Shown: positions 26,074 through 37,126 of the stretch, in pieces
Numbering within the stretch: position 1 is the first letter of the stretch
How the letters are laid out: each line of letters begins with the position of its first letter
From: Kiritimatiellia bacterium
GTDB taxonomy: Bacteria; Verrucomicrobiota; Kiritimatiellia; JAFGHX01
Direction of reading: 5' to 3'
Length of the DNA: 64,000 nucleotides
NCBI GenBank assembly: GCA_016929905.1
Contig: JAFGHX010000433.1
Location: forward strand, 1 to 64,000
Made by a program: the position numbers and the translations under genes
Notes under the pieces: generated by a model
Database searches by the model: none
What the model was told of the DNA's origin: nothing
The model's input: only the letters and a program-made list of their open reading frames with translations

Positions 26074-28749
26074 TTACTTCGCCGCCGCGGCGGCAGTCGC
26101 GGGAGCGGCCTCCTTGACCTTCACCTTGGCCCTGTGGATCGGCTTCCCGGCGGGGTCGACCAGCCGAGCGGTGACGAAGATGAGCAGGTTCTGCTTCTGG
26201 CTGTTCTCGCCCTCGTTGCGGAAGAGGCGGCCGATCAGGGGGATATGCCCGAGGATCGGGATCTTATCCTCGATCGTCTTCATATTCTCGCGGATCAATC
26301 CGCCCATAACGACCGTCTGTCCGTCCCAGATGACGATCTGGGTGGTGACGTTGCGGCTGGAGAAGACGGGCTGCTTCATATCGACCTTGGCGATGGTCCC
26401 GTAGGAGATCCAGTCGACGAGTTCAGCCACCTCCGGCTGCATGATGAGGTCGATGGTATAGCCGTCGGTTCCGACGGTGGGCGTGACGTTAAGGATGACG
26501 CCGGTCTCGCGCGTTTCGAAGGCGGCGGGCACGGCGACGATCGGTTCCGGCAGCAGCCGGGTGAGCTGCTGGACCTCGTCGGGGTCCATCCCGATGGTGT
26601 CCCCGAAGTCGAACCCGCCGAAACTTCCGCCGACGTTATCGGTTTCGTACTCGGTCGGGTAAATATACTCGGTGACGACCTTGATGGTGGCGTTCTGGCC
26701 GCTGCGCGTGGTGACCTTGGGCGCGGAGAGGAGGTTAGCCTTTCCGCTCTGGTCCATGGCGTGGACGATGAGCTTGAGCTCGGGATTGGTGAGCACGCTG
26801 GCGATGGACAGGATGCTGCCGACGGTGCCGCTGGCCTGGGCGAGCAGGGCGCCGGCGGCGTCGCGCTCCCACGCGCGGTTGACGCGGGTGAAGCCGCCGG
26901 CCAGGTTATTCTGTTCCATGACGACGCGCTGCCGGCTTCCGAGCGGGGCGCCGGTCATCCCGGCCTTCTGGGCGATTTCCCAGCTATCGGTGAGCAGCCA
27001 TTCGAGCCCGAGTTCTTCGAGGTCTTCCTGCCCGATTTCGACGAAGCGGGCTTCGATCTCGACCTGTTTCGGCTGGATATCGAGCTGGCCGAGCACCTCT
27101 TCGAAGATCTCGAGGTTCTCCGGGGTATTGACGACGATGAGCTTGCTGATGCCCGCGTTGTAGGAGCAGGATGTTCCGATCGGGAACGGGACGCCCATCT
27201 TCTTGAAGAATTCGGTCGCCTCGCCGAGCTTGTGCTCCTCGATTTCGCGGCCCATGCGGACAACGCCGAGCCCGCCGAACGGGTCGGCGGCGGCGCCGCC
27301 GGCGCCTTCGCTCTCCATCGTGGTCCGGAGCAGGTCACCGAAGGTGGGCTGGACGGGGTACATACGGGTGACGGTGCGGCCGGTGACGACGCCGGCGGGC
27401 ACGATCATGACGACGTTCTCTTCGATGCGGTACTTGAGGTTGGTGAGCTCGGTGATGTACTTGATGGCATCGAGCAGGTTGATGCGTTTGAGGATGAGCG
27501 TCACGTGCGGCACGTCGACCGCGGCGCCGGTAGCGGCGCCGAGCGCGGGCAGGCCGGCGGGTTCTTCGGCGGCGGGCACGCCCCACCCTTCGGGGGCGGC
27601 GGCGGCAGGGCCGGCGGCTCCGCCGCCGGAGCCGGGCAGGTTGAGGTTGAGGATGATGTTGACGCCCTTCTGGTCGGGATCGGGCTCCTGGTCATACATG
27701 ACGCTGGCCTTCTGGAGGAACTGGACCACGTCGTGGATATTGGCCTGGCGGAACTCGAGGGAGGGGACAACGATCCGTTCCATCTTCTCGCGCAGGCGCC
27801 GTTTGCTGGCGAGGATGCTTTGGCGTTCGACATCCTCCTTGCGGGTTTCGGGCCGAATGATTTCCTGGGTGACAGGCGGGCTCCATTTCTGGCGCACTTC
27901 CTGGAGCATACCCTCGGCGGTGGTTTCGTAGCCGCGCGTATGGGCGCGGTACTTGCGTTCGTTGATCTGTTTGAGCAGGCCCATGGCGCGCCGGTTGTAG
28001 GGGTCGAGCGCGAGCACGCTCTCGAACCGCTCCTTGGCGTCGTCGAGCCGGCCGAGGTCGAGGTACTGCCTGCCCTCGTCGAGCAGGTCGGCGACGGTCT
28101 TCTTGGCAGTGACGACGGGCTCGCGTTTCTTGACGATGCGGGCGTCGATCCTCTCGCGCTCCGCCTCGTCTGCGCGGCCCTTTTCGGCCTGTTCGATGAG
28201 GGCTTTGGAGGGCTGGTGATACTGGTCGAGTTTGAGCGCCTCCTCAGCGGACTTGATGGCGCCGTCCCAGTCGTTCTCGGCGAGCCGCTTGCGGCCGAGC
28301 TCGTATTCGCACTCGACGATGCCCTGCCGTGCGCGTTCGCGTTCCGCGGCGGTCAGCGGGCGGATCGGGAATTTGAGCAACGCCTTTTTGAAGTTGGGCA
28401 GCGCGTTGGAGTAGTCCTCCTTGGCGCGGGCGGCGTCGGCCTTTTCGAGTGCGAGTCTGGCTTCCACTTCGTCGGCCTGGCGCTTGACTTCCTCCATGGA
28501 AGCGAGGTCGACGGCGGAGTTGATTTTCTGTTCGGGCAGCGCGTCGGGGGCGGCCTCCTCGGCGGCGGCGTCGGTGGCGACGGCGTCGAGCACGGCATCG
28601 CCCGCGGCGGGGGCCGCGCCCTCGAGCTGGGCCAATTGATCGACGAGATAGGTGTCCACCACGGCTGGTTTTTCTTCACCGGCCACAGCGACCTGAGCGA
28701 GGGCCAGGCAAAGCATTCCCATCAGGACGGTAGTGACAACCTTCATCAT
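26074..28749 (-). CDS. GspD/PilQ-type secretin, Amuc_1098-like
   Basis: An 891-residue outer-membrane channel protein. A signal peptide precedes an acidic Ala-rich stretch; residues about 75-290 hold helical TPR-like repeats (LDEGRQYLDLGRLDDAKERFESVLALDPYNRRA). N-domains follow (about 320-520), then the secretin core with VPAAFETRETGVILNVTPTVG and the C-terminal WDGQTVVMGGLIREN..IPILGHIPLIGRLFR (about 830-865), the classical bacterial secretin signature. The TPR-plus-secretin layout is that of Akkermansia Amuc_1098. Start: GGAG before ATGATG at 28749. Last gene of the operon. Confidence 0.9.
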   Translation of the reverse strand: MMKVVTTVLMGMLCLALAQVAVAGEEKPAVVDTYLVDQLAQLEGAAPAAGDAVLDAVATDAAAEEAAPDALPEQKINSAVDLASMEEVKRQADEVEARLALEKADAARAKEDYSNALPNFKKALLKFPIRPLTAAERERARQGIVECEYELGRKRLAENDWDGAIKSAEEALKLDQYHQPSKALIEQAEKGRADEAERERIDARIVKKREPVVTAKKTVADLLDEGRQYLDLGRLDDAKERFESVLALDPYNRRAMGLLKQINERKYRAHTRGYETTAEGMLQEVRQKWSPPVTQEIIRPETRKEDVERQSILASKRRLREKMERIVVPSLEFRQANIHDVVQFLQKASVMYDQEPDPDQKGVNIILNLNLPGSGGGAAGPAAAAPEGWGVPAAEEPAGLPALGAATGAAVDVPHVTLILKRINLLDAIKYITELTNLKYRIEENVVMIVPAGVVTGRTVTRMYPVQPTFGDLLRTTMESEGAGGAAADPFGGLGVVRMGREIEEHKLGEATEFFKKMGVPFPIGTSCSYNAGISKLIVVNTPENLEIFEEVLGQLDIQPKQVEIEARFVEIGQEDLEELGLEWLLTDSWEIAQKAGMTGAPLGSRQRVVMEQNNLAGGFTRVNRAWERDAAGALLAQASGTVGSILSIASVLTNPELKLIVHAMDQSGKANLLSAPKVTTRSGQNATIKVVTEYIYPTEYETDNVGGSFGGFDFGDTIGMDPDEVQQLTRLLPEPIVAVPAAFETRETGVILNVTPTVGTDGYTIDLIMQPEVAELVDWISYGTIAKVDMKQPVFSSRNVTTQIVIWDGQTVVMGGLIRENMKTIEDKIPILGHIPLIGRLFRNEGENSQKQNLLIFVTARLVDPAGKPIHRAKVKVKEAAPATAAAAAK

Positions 28750-28865
28750 CCCTGTCTCCTTTCGTTTCACGTCACAACCTTGCAGCGTATCGCAGCTTCA
28801 CCACCAAACGGCAACCGTCACAAAACAAAAAAACCGCAGGCGCCAGCCGGCGAGCCCGCGCGCAG

Positions 28866-29999
28866 CTATTCTTCCTTGAGCGGCTCTTCATCCACGCCCT
28901 GAAGGAGGCGGATGAGTTCGAGCACTTCGGGATCGGCTTGATCCTCGCCCGGCCGCTTCTCTTCGAGGCCCTTCTGTTCGGCAGCGGTTTCTTTTTCGAG
29001 GGCCTTGGTCTTTCCGCGTTTAATGTCCTCTATTTTCACCAGGTCGTCCCGGATGTCAACAACTTTGTAGGCCGCTCCCTCGACTTCGAACCGGGTACCG
29101 GGCTGCACGTCGCGGGTGGAGCGGTCGAGGAGGAAGACGATGACGGCGGAATAGGAGAAGGCTTCGAGCCGCTTTTCCTTGACCAATTCGGCGGTTTGGT
29201 CGCCTTTTTTGAGGATCAGGACGGAGACGTCGACCTTGATGGGGGTATCGATTCCGGGCAATTTCTGTTCTTCGAACCGCGTTTCGACCCTGACGATTTT
29301 CCAGCCGTCGATGGTTTCGCCGACTTTGGCGGCATGGCTCTGGCCGGTCTGCCAGTTATTGAGCTGGAACTGCTCGCCGATCGAGCCCATCCAGACGAGG
29401 GGGAACGCCTTGGGCACGATTCGGCGCACGCGCAACTTGGACCAGGCTTCGGGCTTGCTGTCGGGGTTATTGGGGTCGGAGTCGCCGTCGAACTCGTCGC
29501 GATTGGAGTAGCCGTCGGCGTCGGCGTCCATCTCGCCGTCCTCGCGCATGGTGGGGTTGAGCCCGTGCTGGCGTTCCCAGGCGTCGGGCATGCCGTCGCC
29601 GTCCTCGTCGTCCTGGGGCGGGGCTTTGGGCTGAGCCGCGTTGCAGAAGGGGCAGGTAGCGGCGTAGAAGAAGACGGGCTTGAGGCATTCGTGGTTGACG
29701 CAATGGACGCGGCGTTCGGCGACGACGAGCCGGGCATCGCCGGGTTCGATCTGGAGCGGGTCGTCGAGCCGATCGAGCGCCTCTTCCATGGGGCCGGTCT
29801 TGAGGGCGGGCGCGAGTTTGTATTTGGGCACGAGTCTGGTGAGGCGTTCGTCCTCGCGTTTGAGGTCTCTGTTGATATTGCCGACGCTGACCGCGAGGTA
29901 GGCGGCGGACGCGAGCAGGCCGAGCGCGACGACGAAGGCGACGGCCTTATCGTAGGCGGCCTTGAGTCCAGCCATGGATCTTCCGTCCGACGCTTTCAT
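28866..29999 (-). CDS. Amuc_1099-like pilus-associated protein with zinc ribbon and Ca-binding repeats
   Basis: A 377-residue membrane-anchored protein. One hydrophobic segment (about 17-37) is followed by a helical region. Next comes a CxxxxC..CPFC pattern (CVNHECLKPVFFYAATCPFC, about 100-119), likely a zinc ribbon. Then comes an Asp-rich segment (DEDGDGMPDAWERQ..DADADGYSNRDEFDGDSDPNNPDS, about 130-180) typical of thrombospondin type 3/EF-hand-like calcium sites. The C-terminal half looks like a beta-rich domain. Position between the Amuc_1100- and 1098-like genes suggests a periplasmic assembly role. A second in-frame ATG at 29975 is possible. Confidence 0.75.
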   Translation of the reverse strand: MKASDGRSMAGLKAAYDKAVAFVVALGLLASAAYLAVSVGNINRDLKREDERLTRLVPKYKLAPALKTGPMEEALDRLDDPLQIEPGDARLVVAERRVHCVNHECLKPVFFYAATCPFCNAAQPKAPPQDDEDGDGMPDAWERQHGLNPTMREDGEMDADADGYSNRDEFDGDSDPNNPDSKPEAWSKLRVRRIVPKAFPLVWMGSIGEQFQLNNWQTGQSHAAKVGETIDGWKIVRVETRFEEQKLPGIDTPIKVDVSVLILKKGDQTAELVKEKRLEAFSYSAVIVFLLDRSTRDVQPGTRFEVEGAAYKVVDIRDDLVKIEDIKRGKTKALEKETAAEQKGLEEKRPGEDQADPEVLELIRLLQGVDEEPLKEE

Positions 30000-30012
30000 C
30001 CTCGCCACTCCC

Positions 30013-31029
30013 TCATGATTCTGCGCGCCGCGCGGCGGCCGTTTCGTTGCGACGTTTCTTGGCGAAGCGGTAGACATCGACACCCAGCGTGACGTCGACG
30101 AGTTCGTTGCCGAACGCGACGCGATGCAGGTGCGGGACATCCCGGAAATCGACACGCGGGCCGGCGCGCCGGCGGCGGCTGCCGCGGCGGCCGGAGTCGG
30201 CGCCGCCGGTCAACCCGCCCCGCGAGGCGGCCTCGCTGCGGATGACCGGCTCGAGTTCGGCTTTTTCGTTGGTGACGGCGAGCCCGGTGACGACGACGAA
30301 CATACGGCTTTGGGCGAGGCGGTTGAGCGCGTCGAGGAACGAGCCCTCGGTGGCTCTGAACCTGAGGGTGAAGTGCCATCGGGCATAGAGCGCGTCCGGC
30401 TCCATGATGCCGGCCCGGCGCCTGGCGGCTTCGTCCGCCTCGGTGTCTTCGCTGGGGGCGCCGCCGCGCCCGCGCTCGGAGGCGGTATCGGGGAGCGTTT
30501 CGAACACCTCGCGCCCGACGCTGAGCAATTCGCGGACGCGGGCGGCGTAGAGCACGCCGCAGAGCTGCTCGACGACCTCGAGTTGCTGGGCGAGGCGCGG
30601 CACGTCCTCGGCCCTGTGCGGCAGGTCGCGGACATAGCGGTCGAACCCGAACGCGAACTCGTCCTTGAGCGCGACCTCGTGCCCGGCGGCGCCTTCGACG
30701 AGGGTTTTCCGGGTTTTTTCGAACAGTTTCTGGAACTCGGTCTGCCGCATTTTCTCGCGCGGCTCGATCTGGGCCTCGCTCATGCGATCGAGCAGGGCGG
30801 AGAAGAAGCGCTGTGCGCTTTCGCGGTTCTTGGAGAGCTGCTCGACGTTCGTTTCGGAGGGGAACGGGTTGCTGTTGTAGTACTGGTCGAGCCGGCGCTG
30901 GGCGCCGGCGAGGTCCTGTTTCGCGTCGCGGAACCGCCGCACTTCTCTGGCGAGGAAGATGCCGACGACGAGGAGCAGCACGAGCACGACGGCTCCGCCG
31001 GCAATCAGCATGGGCTTATGCGATTTCAT
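30013..31029 (-). CDS. Amuc_1100-like pilus-associated membrane protein
   Basis: A 338-residue protein with one N-terminal membrane segment (about 8-27), a long coiled-coil-rich region, and a C-terminal mixed domain, the general layout of PilO/PilN-like periplasmic proteins. Segments NPFPSETNVEQL and KDEFAFGFDRY resemble those I recall in Amuc_1100 (NPFP.., DDFSFGF..). A basic insertion (SGRRGSRRRRAGP, about 283-295) precedes the last 45 residues. Its ATG overlaps the PilM-like stop (ATGA). The assignment is by gene order plus remembered similarity. Confidence 0.75.
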   Translation of the reverse strand: MKSHKPMLIAGGAVVLVLLLVVGIFLAREVRRFRDAKQDLAGAQRRLDQYYNSNPFPSETNVEQLSKNRESAQRFFSALLDRMSEAQIEPREKMRQTEFQKLFEKTRKTLVEGAAGHEVALKDEFAFGFDRYVRDLPHRAEDVPRLAQQLEVVEQLCGVLYAARVRELLSVGREVFETLPDTASERGRGGAPSEDTEADEAARRRAGIMEPDALYARWHFTLRFRATEGSFLDALNRLAQSRMFVVVTGLAVTNEKAELEPVIRSEAASRGGLTGGADSGRRGSRRRRAGPRVDFRDVPHLHRVAFGNELVDVTLGVDVYRFAKKRRNETAAARRAES

Positions 31030-32735
31030 CGTTGCAGGGGTTCCTTCAGGGCGAGGAGGATGGTGAACAGGCGCGCATAGGCCTCCCGTTTGGGGATAGG
31101 CTGCGCGGTGATTGCGGTTTCATCCGAGAAGAAAGGCGAACTCTTGAGTTTCTCGGCGAACTGTTCGATGGTGGACGGGGTCACCTTGTCGTTGAACCCC
31201 ATGCCCTGGATCTCGATGTGGGTGACAGGGGCGGTGAAGTCCTCGATCTTGATCTGTTGCTTCTTCGGCGTCCCGCTCTCCTCGCTCCCGGGCTGGGCGG
31301 CCGTCTCGACGGTGGTCTGGGGCTGGATCGAGGTCAGCCACATGCCGTCGGGCATTCGGCTTCGGATATCGCGGAGCAGTTCATGCCACGCGGTTCGGCG
31401 CTGGACGAGGCGGATCAGCGTCTCGGCATTGCGGCGGATCTGCTCCTCCTCGCCCTTGACGGCGCTGAGGCGCGCGGCGACGTGATCGATGGCCTCGGCG
31501 TGCGACGTGGAGCGCCTGCTGAGTTCCTGGGCCTTATCGCGCATGCGGTAGAACCAGGCCCACCAGCAGACGAGGATGAGAATGAGGCCGACGGCGGCGA
31601 GCCAGAGGAAAGGCAGGCGCCGGCGGAAGGTTTCGCGCGCGACGACGTCGGGCGGGGTGAGGTCGATTTCGACGGGACAGGTCAGCACGCCGCGCAGGGC
31701 GAGGCCGACGACTTCGCCCATGACGTGTGCGGTTTTGCCGATTTCGGCCGCGCCGATCTCGTGGCTGACGGCGACGTTGCGGAAAGGGTTCATGTAGTCG
31801 ACTTCGAGCTTCATCTTCTCTTTGAAGAAGGCGTCGGTGCGCGGGATGACGGCGGTGCCGCCGGAGAGCAGGATGCGCTCGGGCGGATTGCCGCCCTGCT
31901 GGCTGCGGTAGAGGTTGATGGAGCGGGTGACCTCGGCGTGCAGGCGGGTCATGACGCCGCGGATGATGCGAGAGACGCGGTCGGCGACCTGGTTGCCCAT
32001 CTCCTCGTGGGCGCCGCCGTAGGCGACGAAGGCGTGGGCGAGCTTGAGTTCCTCGGCCTCTTTGAAGGGGAGCCCGAACTCCTTCATGAGTTCATGGGTG
32101 ATGACGTTGCCGGCGACGGGGATGCTGCGGGTGAAGCAGCGGGCCCCGTCGACGAACACGAGGCTGGTGGTACGGGAGCCCATGTCGAGGATCATGGTGC
32201 AGCCTTCGAGCTCGCCGTAGTTGTAGCGGGCGCAGTTGTAGAGGGCGATCGGGGCGACGTCGATCAGCTGCGGCCTGAGCCCGGCGGCCTCGACGGTGTC
32301 GACGAGGTTCTGGACGACTTCCTTCTTGATGGCCATGAGCATGGCGTAGAGGTCGCCGCCTTCCCCGCCGATGAGCTGATGGTCCCAGACGACGTCCTGG
32401 ATGGGGAACGGGACGTTCTGCTGGGCTTCGTAGGTGATGATCTGCTGCACTTTGTCGCGGGAGACGGGCGGCAGCTTGACGAAGCGGGGGAAGACCATCT
32501 GGCCCGAGATCGAGACGAGGGCGGGGCCGGGCAGAATACCGGTTTCGCGGAGCAGCCCGCGGATGGTGGAGACGACAAACGGGGCGCGCTGGACGTCGGC
32601 ATTGGGTTCGATGCCGAGCGAACTGACCCCGTAGCGGGCGAGTTCAATGCCGCCGGACTTGAGCGCGGAGAACTCGGCTATCTTGAGTTCGCTGTCCCCG
32701 ATATCGAGCGCGACTATGCGGTTAGACTTGAACAT
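31026..32735 (-). CDS. PilM-like actin-fold ATPase fused to a PilN-like domain, Amuc_1101-like
   Basis: A 569-residue protein. Residues 1 to about 355 are PilM-like (FtsA/actin fold) with phosphate motifs VALDIGDSELK, MILDMGSRTTSLVFVD and ILLSGGTAVIPRTDAF. A membrane segment follows at about 370-392 (FLWLAAVGLILILVCWW), then a PilN-like coiled coil and C-terminal domain. In classical type IV pili PilM and PilN are separate, PilM binding the PilN tail; here they are one chain. It would form the inner-membrane platform for the secretin. Confidence 0.85.
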   Translation of the reverse strand: MFKSNRIVALDIGDSELKIAEFSALKSGGIELARYGVSSLGIEPNADVQRAPFVVSTIRGLLRETGILPGPALVSISGQMVFPRFVKLPPVSRDKVQQIITYEAQQNVPFPIQDVVWDHQLIGGEGGDLYAMLMAIKKEVVQNLVDTVEAAGLRPQLIDVAPIALYNCARYNYGELEGCTMILDMGSRTTSLVFVDGARCFTRSIPVAGNVITHELMKEFGLPFKEAEELKLAHAFVAYGGAHEEMGNQVADRVSRIIRGVMTRLHAEVTRSINLYRSQQGGNPPERILLSGGTAVIPRTDAFFKEKMKLEVDYMNPFRNVAVSHEIGAAEIGKTAHVMGEVVGLALRGVLTCPVEIDLTPPDVVARETFRRRLPFLWLAAVGLILILVCWWAWFYRMRDKAQELSRRSTSHAEAIDHVAARLSAVKGEEEQIRRNAETLIRLVQRRTAWHELLRDIRSRMPDGMWLTSIQPQTTVETAAQPGSEESGTPKKQQIKIEDFTAPVTHIEIQGMGFNDKVTPSTIEQFAEKLKSSPFFSDETAITAQPIPKREAYARLFTILLALKEPLQR

Positions 32736-32743
32736 GTGCTTTT

Positions 32744-32826
32744 GATCGTTATTCGTTATTCGTTATTTGTTATTCGTTATTCCTTCACGACTAACCATTA
32801 ACGATTAACGAATAGCGAATAACGAT
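32744..32826. repeat. ATTCGTT and inverted AACGATT/GAATAACGA arrays
   Basis: About four to five 7-8 base units of (T)TATTCGT at 32745-32784 are followed by inverted units (TTAACGATTAACGAATAGCGAATAACGA) at about 32797-32826. The two halves are complementary and could form a long imperfect hairpin in the mRNA between the first two genes of the pilus operon. Confidence 0.85.
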
Positions 32827-32832
32827 CTGCCT

Positions 32833-33423
32833 CTAGAAACGCGCCTTGGGGGCGATTGTCTCGTAGCTGTTAACGTCGATGAACGCAAACGGCGTCTCGC
32901 CCCGGTTGAGCAGGTAGCTGGTCTTGGGGGCGACGGGGCTTTCCCGCCACCACCGCGCCCCGCGCTTGGGCTTGGGCTCGGCCTCCTGGGCCACAAGATT
33001 GCCCTGGTACGAAATCTCAACGGCGACGCCCTCGACCTCGCCGTAGCGGGCGAGGGTATTGGGCTTCATGAACATGGTGCTGACGTGCTTGCCCCTGGCG
33101 ATGTCGAGGTAGGTGACGTCGGCGGTAAACATGGTGAACGGGTTGTTGGCCGCGGCGCCGCGCACAAGGACCCAGTAGCGGAACTCGAGCTGATCGATCC
33201 ACTCGGGGGCGGTCTCGTACTCGACGGTGACCTGGAACCACTTCGGGCTGGAGGAGCCGCCGGTGTAGTTCGAGCTGTAGACCGGCGCCTTGACGAGTTC
33301 CTGCTGGATCCTGCGGATGCGCAGGTTCTCGCTGCGACTCTGGGCCAGGAGTTCGTCGGCAGTCAGGGCGGCTGCCAGCATGGAAGCGATGAGTACGCAG
33401 ATCACCTTGAACCGCTTGTTCAT
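32833..33423 (-). CDS. Amuc_1102-like secreted protein
   Basis: A 196-residue protein with a clear signal peptide (NKRFKVICVLIASMLAAALT, cleavage near residue 27), followed by a beta-rich domain (KWFQVTVEYETAPEWIDQLEFRYWVLVRG). No known catalytic motif. It resembles Akkermansia Amuc_1102, the first gene of the corresponding block. The ATG follows AAGGAGT by eight bases and an excellent promoter. Likely a periplasmic or surface component of the pilus-like machine. Confidence 0.75.
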   Translation of the reverse strand: MNKRFKVICVLIASMLAAALTADELLAQSRSENLRIRRIQQELVKAPVYSSNYTGGSSSPKWFQVTVEYETAPEWIDQLEFRYWVLVRGAAANNPFTMFTADVTYLDIARGKHVSTMFMKPNTLARYGEVEGVAVEISYQGNLVAQEAEPKPKRGARWWRESPVAPKTSYLLNRGETPFAFIDVNSYETIAPKARF

Positions 33424-33470
33424 CGGACCGACTCCTTAGGTTTGACGTTCCGAACGCAAAAACTAGCCGT

Positions 33471-33499
33471 TTTGTATGACGAACAGTCGTCTTTGTCAA
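33471..33499 (-). promoter_or_regulatory. Sigma70-type promoter of the pilus operon
   Basis: On the minus strand a perfect TTGACA (33494-33499), 17 bases, then TACAAA (33471-33476), 48 bases before the first start codon. The spacer contains the palindrome GACGA-ACAG-TCGTC. Confidence 0.75.
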
Positions 33500-33511
33500 C
33501 ACAATATTGTG
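33500..33511. promoter_or_regulatory. Palindrome CACAATATTGTG abutting the -35 box
   Basis: A perfect 12-base palindrome directly upstream of the pilus promoter -35 hexamer; AT-rich in a GC-rich setting. Candidate operator. Confidence 0.45.
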
Positions 33512-33680
33512 CAAACCCCACCTGTAGCGTGGCGGTCCGGCCACAGATTGTGCTCTCCCGCCGCGCGGCCGCGAGGGCAGCAATCGGGCGCTGTACGGCC
33601 GGTCATCGGTTTGCGCGCGAATGACGTGCGCGCCGCGCACCCATGACGCGCGCAGCGCCACTGACGCTCGCGCGGCGAGC

Positions 33681-33703
33681 GCGTGACGGGTGCGCGGCGC
33701 CCG

Positions 33704-33709
<6 letters not shown>
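33681..33709 (-). terminator. Hairpin overlapping the acs stop codon
   Basis: GCGTGACGGG and CCCGTCACGC form a perfect 10-bp stem with a 9-base loop that includes the acs stop codon. There is no T tract, so it may act as a 3' stabilising hairpin or Rho-dependent pause rather than an intrinsic terminator. Confidence 0.5.
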
Positions 33710-35695
<1,986 letters not shown>

Positions 35696-35896
35696 GGTTC
35701 CCCACTCCTTTTCCTTAATATACAGTTATAGCCGGGTCCGCGCCGGCGTGTGTCAAGGCGGTGTCAAATCGCGGCCAAATGCCATGCAGACAAGCGTCTT
35801 GGCGCCGGGCGGGCGAAAAACGCTCCTTGCTATCATCTACCCCGGCCGAAGTCAATGGGTTTTTTGTGAATTTTTTGTCGATTGCCGCCGGGCCGC

Positions 35897-37126
35897 TCAG
35901 GCCGCCGGGCCGGCGTCCCGGCCGAAGACGTAGCGGCGGCGGTAGCGGGTGGGGGTGACGCCGACGAGGCGTTTGAAGTGTTTGATGAAGTAGCTCTGGT
36001 CGTTGTAGCCGACGGCGTAGGCGATTTCGGTGCAGCTTTTGGATGTGCGGTCGAGCAGGTGCTTGGCGTTCTGGATGCGGACCTGCTGGGCGATCTGCAG
36101 GACGCTCTTGCCGGTGGACTCCTTGACGAGGTGTGCGACGCGGCAGGGGCTGAGGCCGACTTGCCGGGCGAGGGTACGCAGGGTGATGCGGCCGGCGTAC
36201 TGGCGGGAGATCACGTCGAGCACGGCGGCGACTTTCGAGTTGGAGAGGTTGTAGCCGTGCAGGTAGATGCCTTCCATGAACTCGTCGAGCGCGCGGGTGA
36301 GCCCTTCGCAGAGCGACTCGAAGTCCGGCGCCTCGATGAGGTGCTCGACCCAGCGGTGGCTGCGTTCGAGGAAGGATTCGAGCACGGGGCTGTCCTCGAT
36401 GGCGGCGCGGGTGAGGTAGCCCATCAGCTCGATGACGCGCGCGCGCAGGACGACGAGCTTGGGGGCATGGAGGAACATGGCGCCGAGCATATCGTTGAGC
36501 ACGCGGCGCGCGGCGTTGCGGTCGCCGGCCTTGATGAGCGACAGGAGGATGCGCTCCTGTTCGAGCGGGTAGGATTCGGCCTGGCCGGATTCCTTGCGCT
36601 GGCGAATGGCCTCGGCGATCTGTTTCTGCTGGTAAGCACGGGCGCGGTTGCGTTCGAGCAGGAGCGGCTTCCAACCGCTGATGACGTAGAAGAGGGACTG
36701 CAGGGACAGCGCGGCTTCGCGCACGCGGAATTCGGGCCAGACGGGGAGGCGCGCGAGGTAGGCATGGGCGGCCTGGCGCGTGATGCCGAAGGCGGCGAGG
36801 TGGCCGGCGCTCTCGGCGAGTTCGGGGCGCGCGGTTTCGACGAGGATCTCGCCGCCGAGGACGCCTCCCCGCACGGCGTAGCCCTCCACGGCGGCCGCCA
36901 CCCAGCTCGCGACCCCGGGGGCGAGGAAGAAGACCTGCGGCTCGCCCCAGTGGATGCTTTCCTGAAGGGCGTAAGCCCTGGCCTGCCGCACGCGAGCGGA
37001 TTTCAGTGCCGGCTCGTCCGGCTCCGTGACGGTTCCGGCCAGGTCCAGGCACCGTGGCCGCAGCCGGTATTCGCTGTAGTAGGCGGCGCGGAGCCGGTCC
37101 ATGGCCCGTTTGGAAAGAATCGTCAT
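35897..37126 (-). CDS. AraC-family regulator with PocR-like sensory region
   Basis: A 409-residue regulator. The C-terminal 100 residues are two AraC helix-turn-helix motifs (ITLRTLARQVGLSPCRVAHLVKESTG and CTEIAYAVGYNDQSYFIKHFKRLVGVTPTRYRR). The N-terminal about 180 residues look like a PocR/LeuR-type ligand domain (WGEPQVFFLAPGVASWVAAAV, then GGVLGGEILVE), a family often found beside corrinoid methyltransferases. A helical middle region (about 190-300) follows. It is divergent from the corrinoid/methyltransferase operon across a 312-base AT-richer gap, so it is the likely regulator of that operon. The PocR assignment is tentative. Confidence 0.82.
   Translation of the reverse strand: MTILSKRAMDRLRAAYYSEYRLRPRCLDLAGTVTEPDEPALKSARVRQARAYALQESIHWGEPQVFFLAPGVASWVAAAVEGYAVRGGVLGGEILVETARPELAESAGHLAAFGITRQAAHAYLARLPVWPEFRVREAALSLQSLFYVISGWKPLLLERNRARAYQQKQIAEAIRQRKESGQAESYPLEQERILLSLIKAGDRNAARRVLNDMLGAMFLHAPKLVVLRARVIELMGYLTRAAIEDSPVLESFLERSHRWVEHLIEAPDFESLCEGLTRALDEFMEGIYLHGYNLSNSKVAAVLDVISRQYAGRITLRTLARQVGLSPCRVAHLVKESTGKSVLQIAQQVRIQNAKHLLDRTSKSCTEIAYAVGYNDQSYFIKHFKRLVGVTPTRYRRRYVFGRDAGPAA

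Noticed and set aside
25957..28902. A very long open frame (about 980 codons) on the plus strand opposite the secretin gene
   Set aside because: Composition is low-complexity (Gly/Asp/Glu/Leu-rich), there are no recognisable domains, and the opposite strand encodes a clear secretin. It is a GC-rich antisense shadow.
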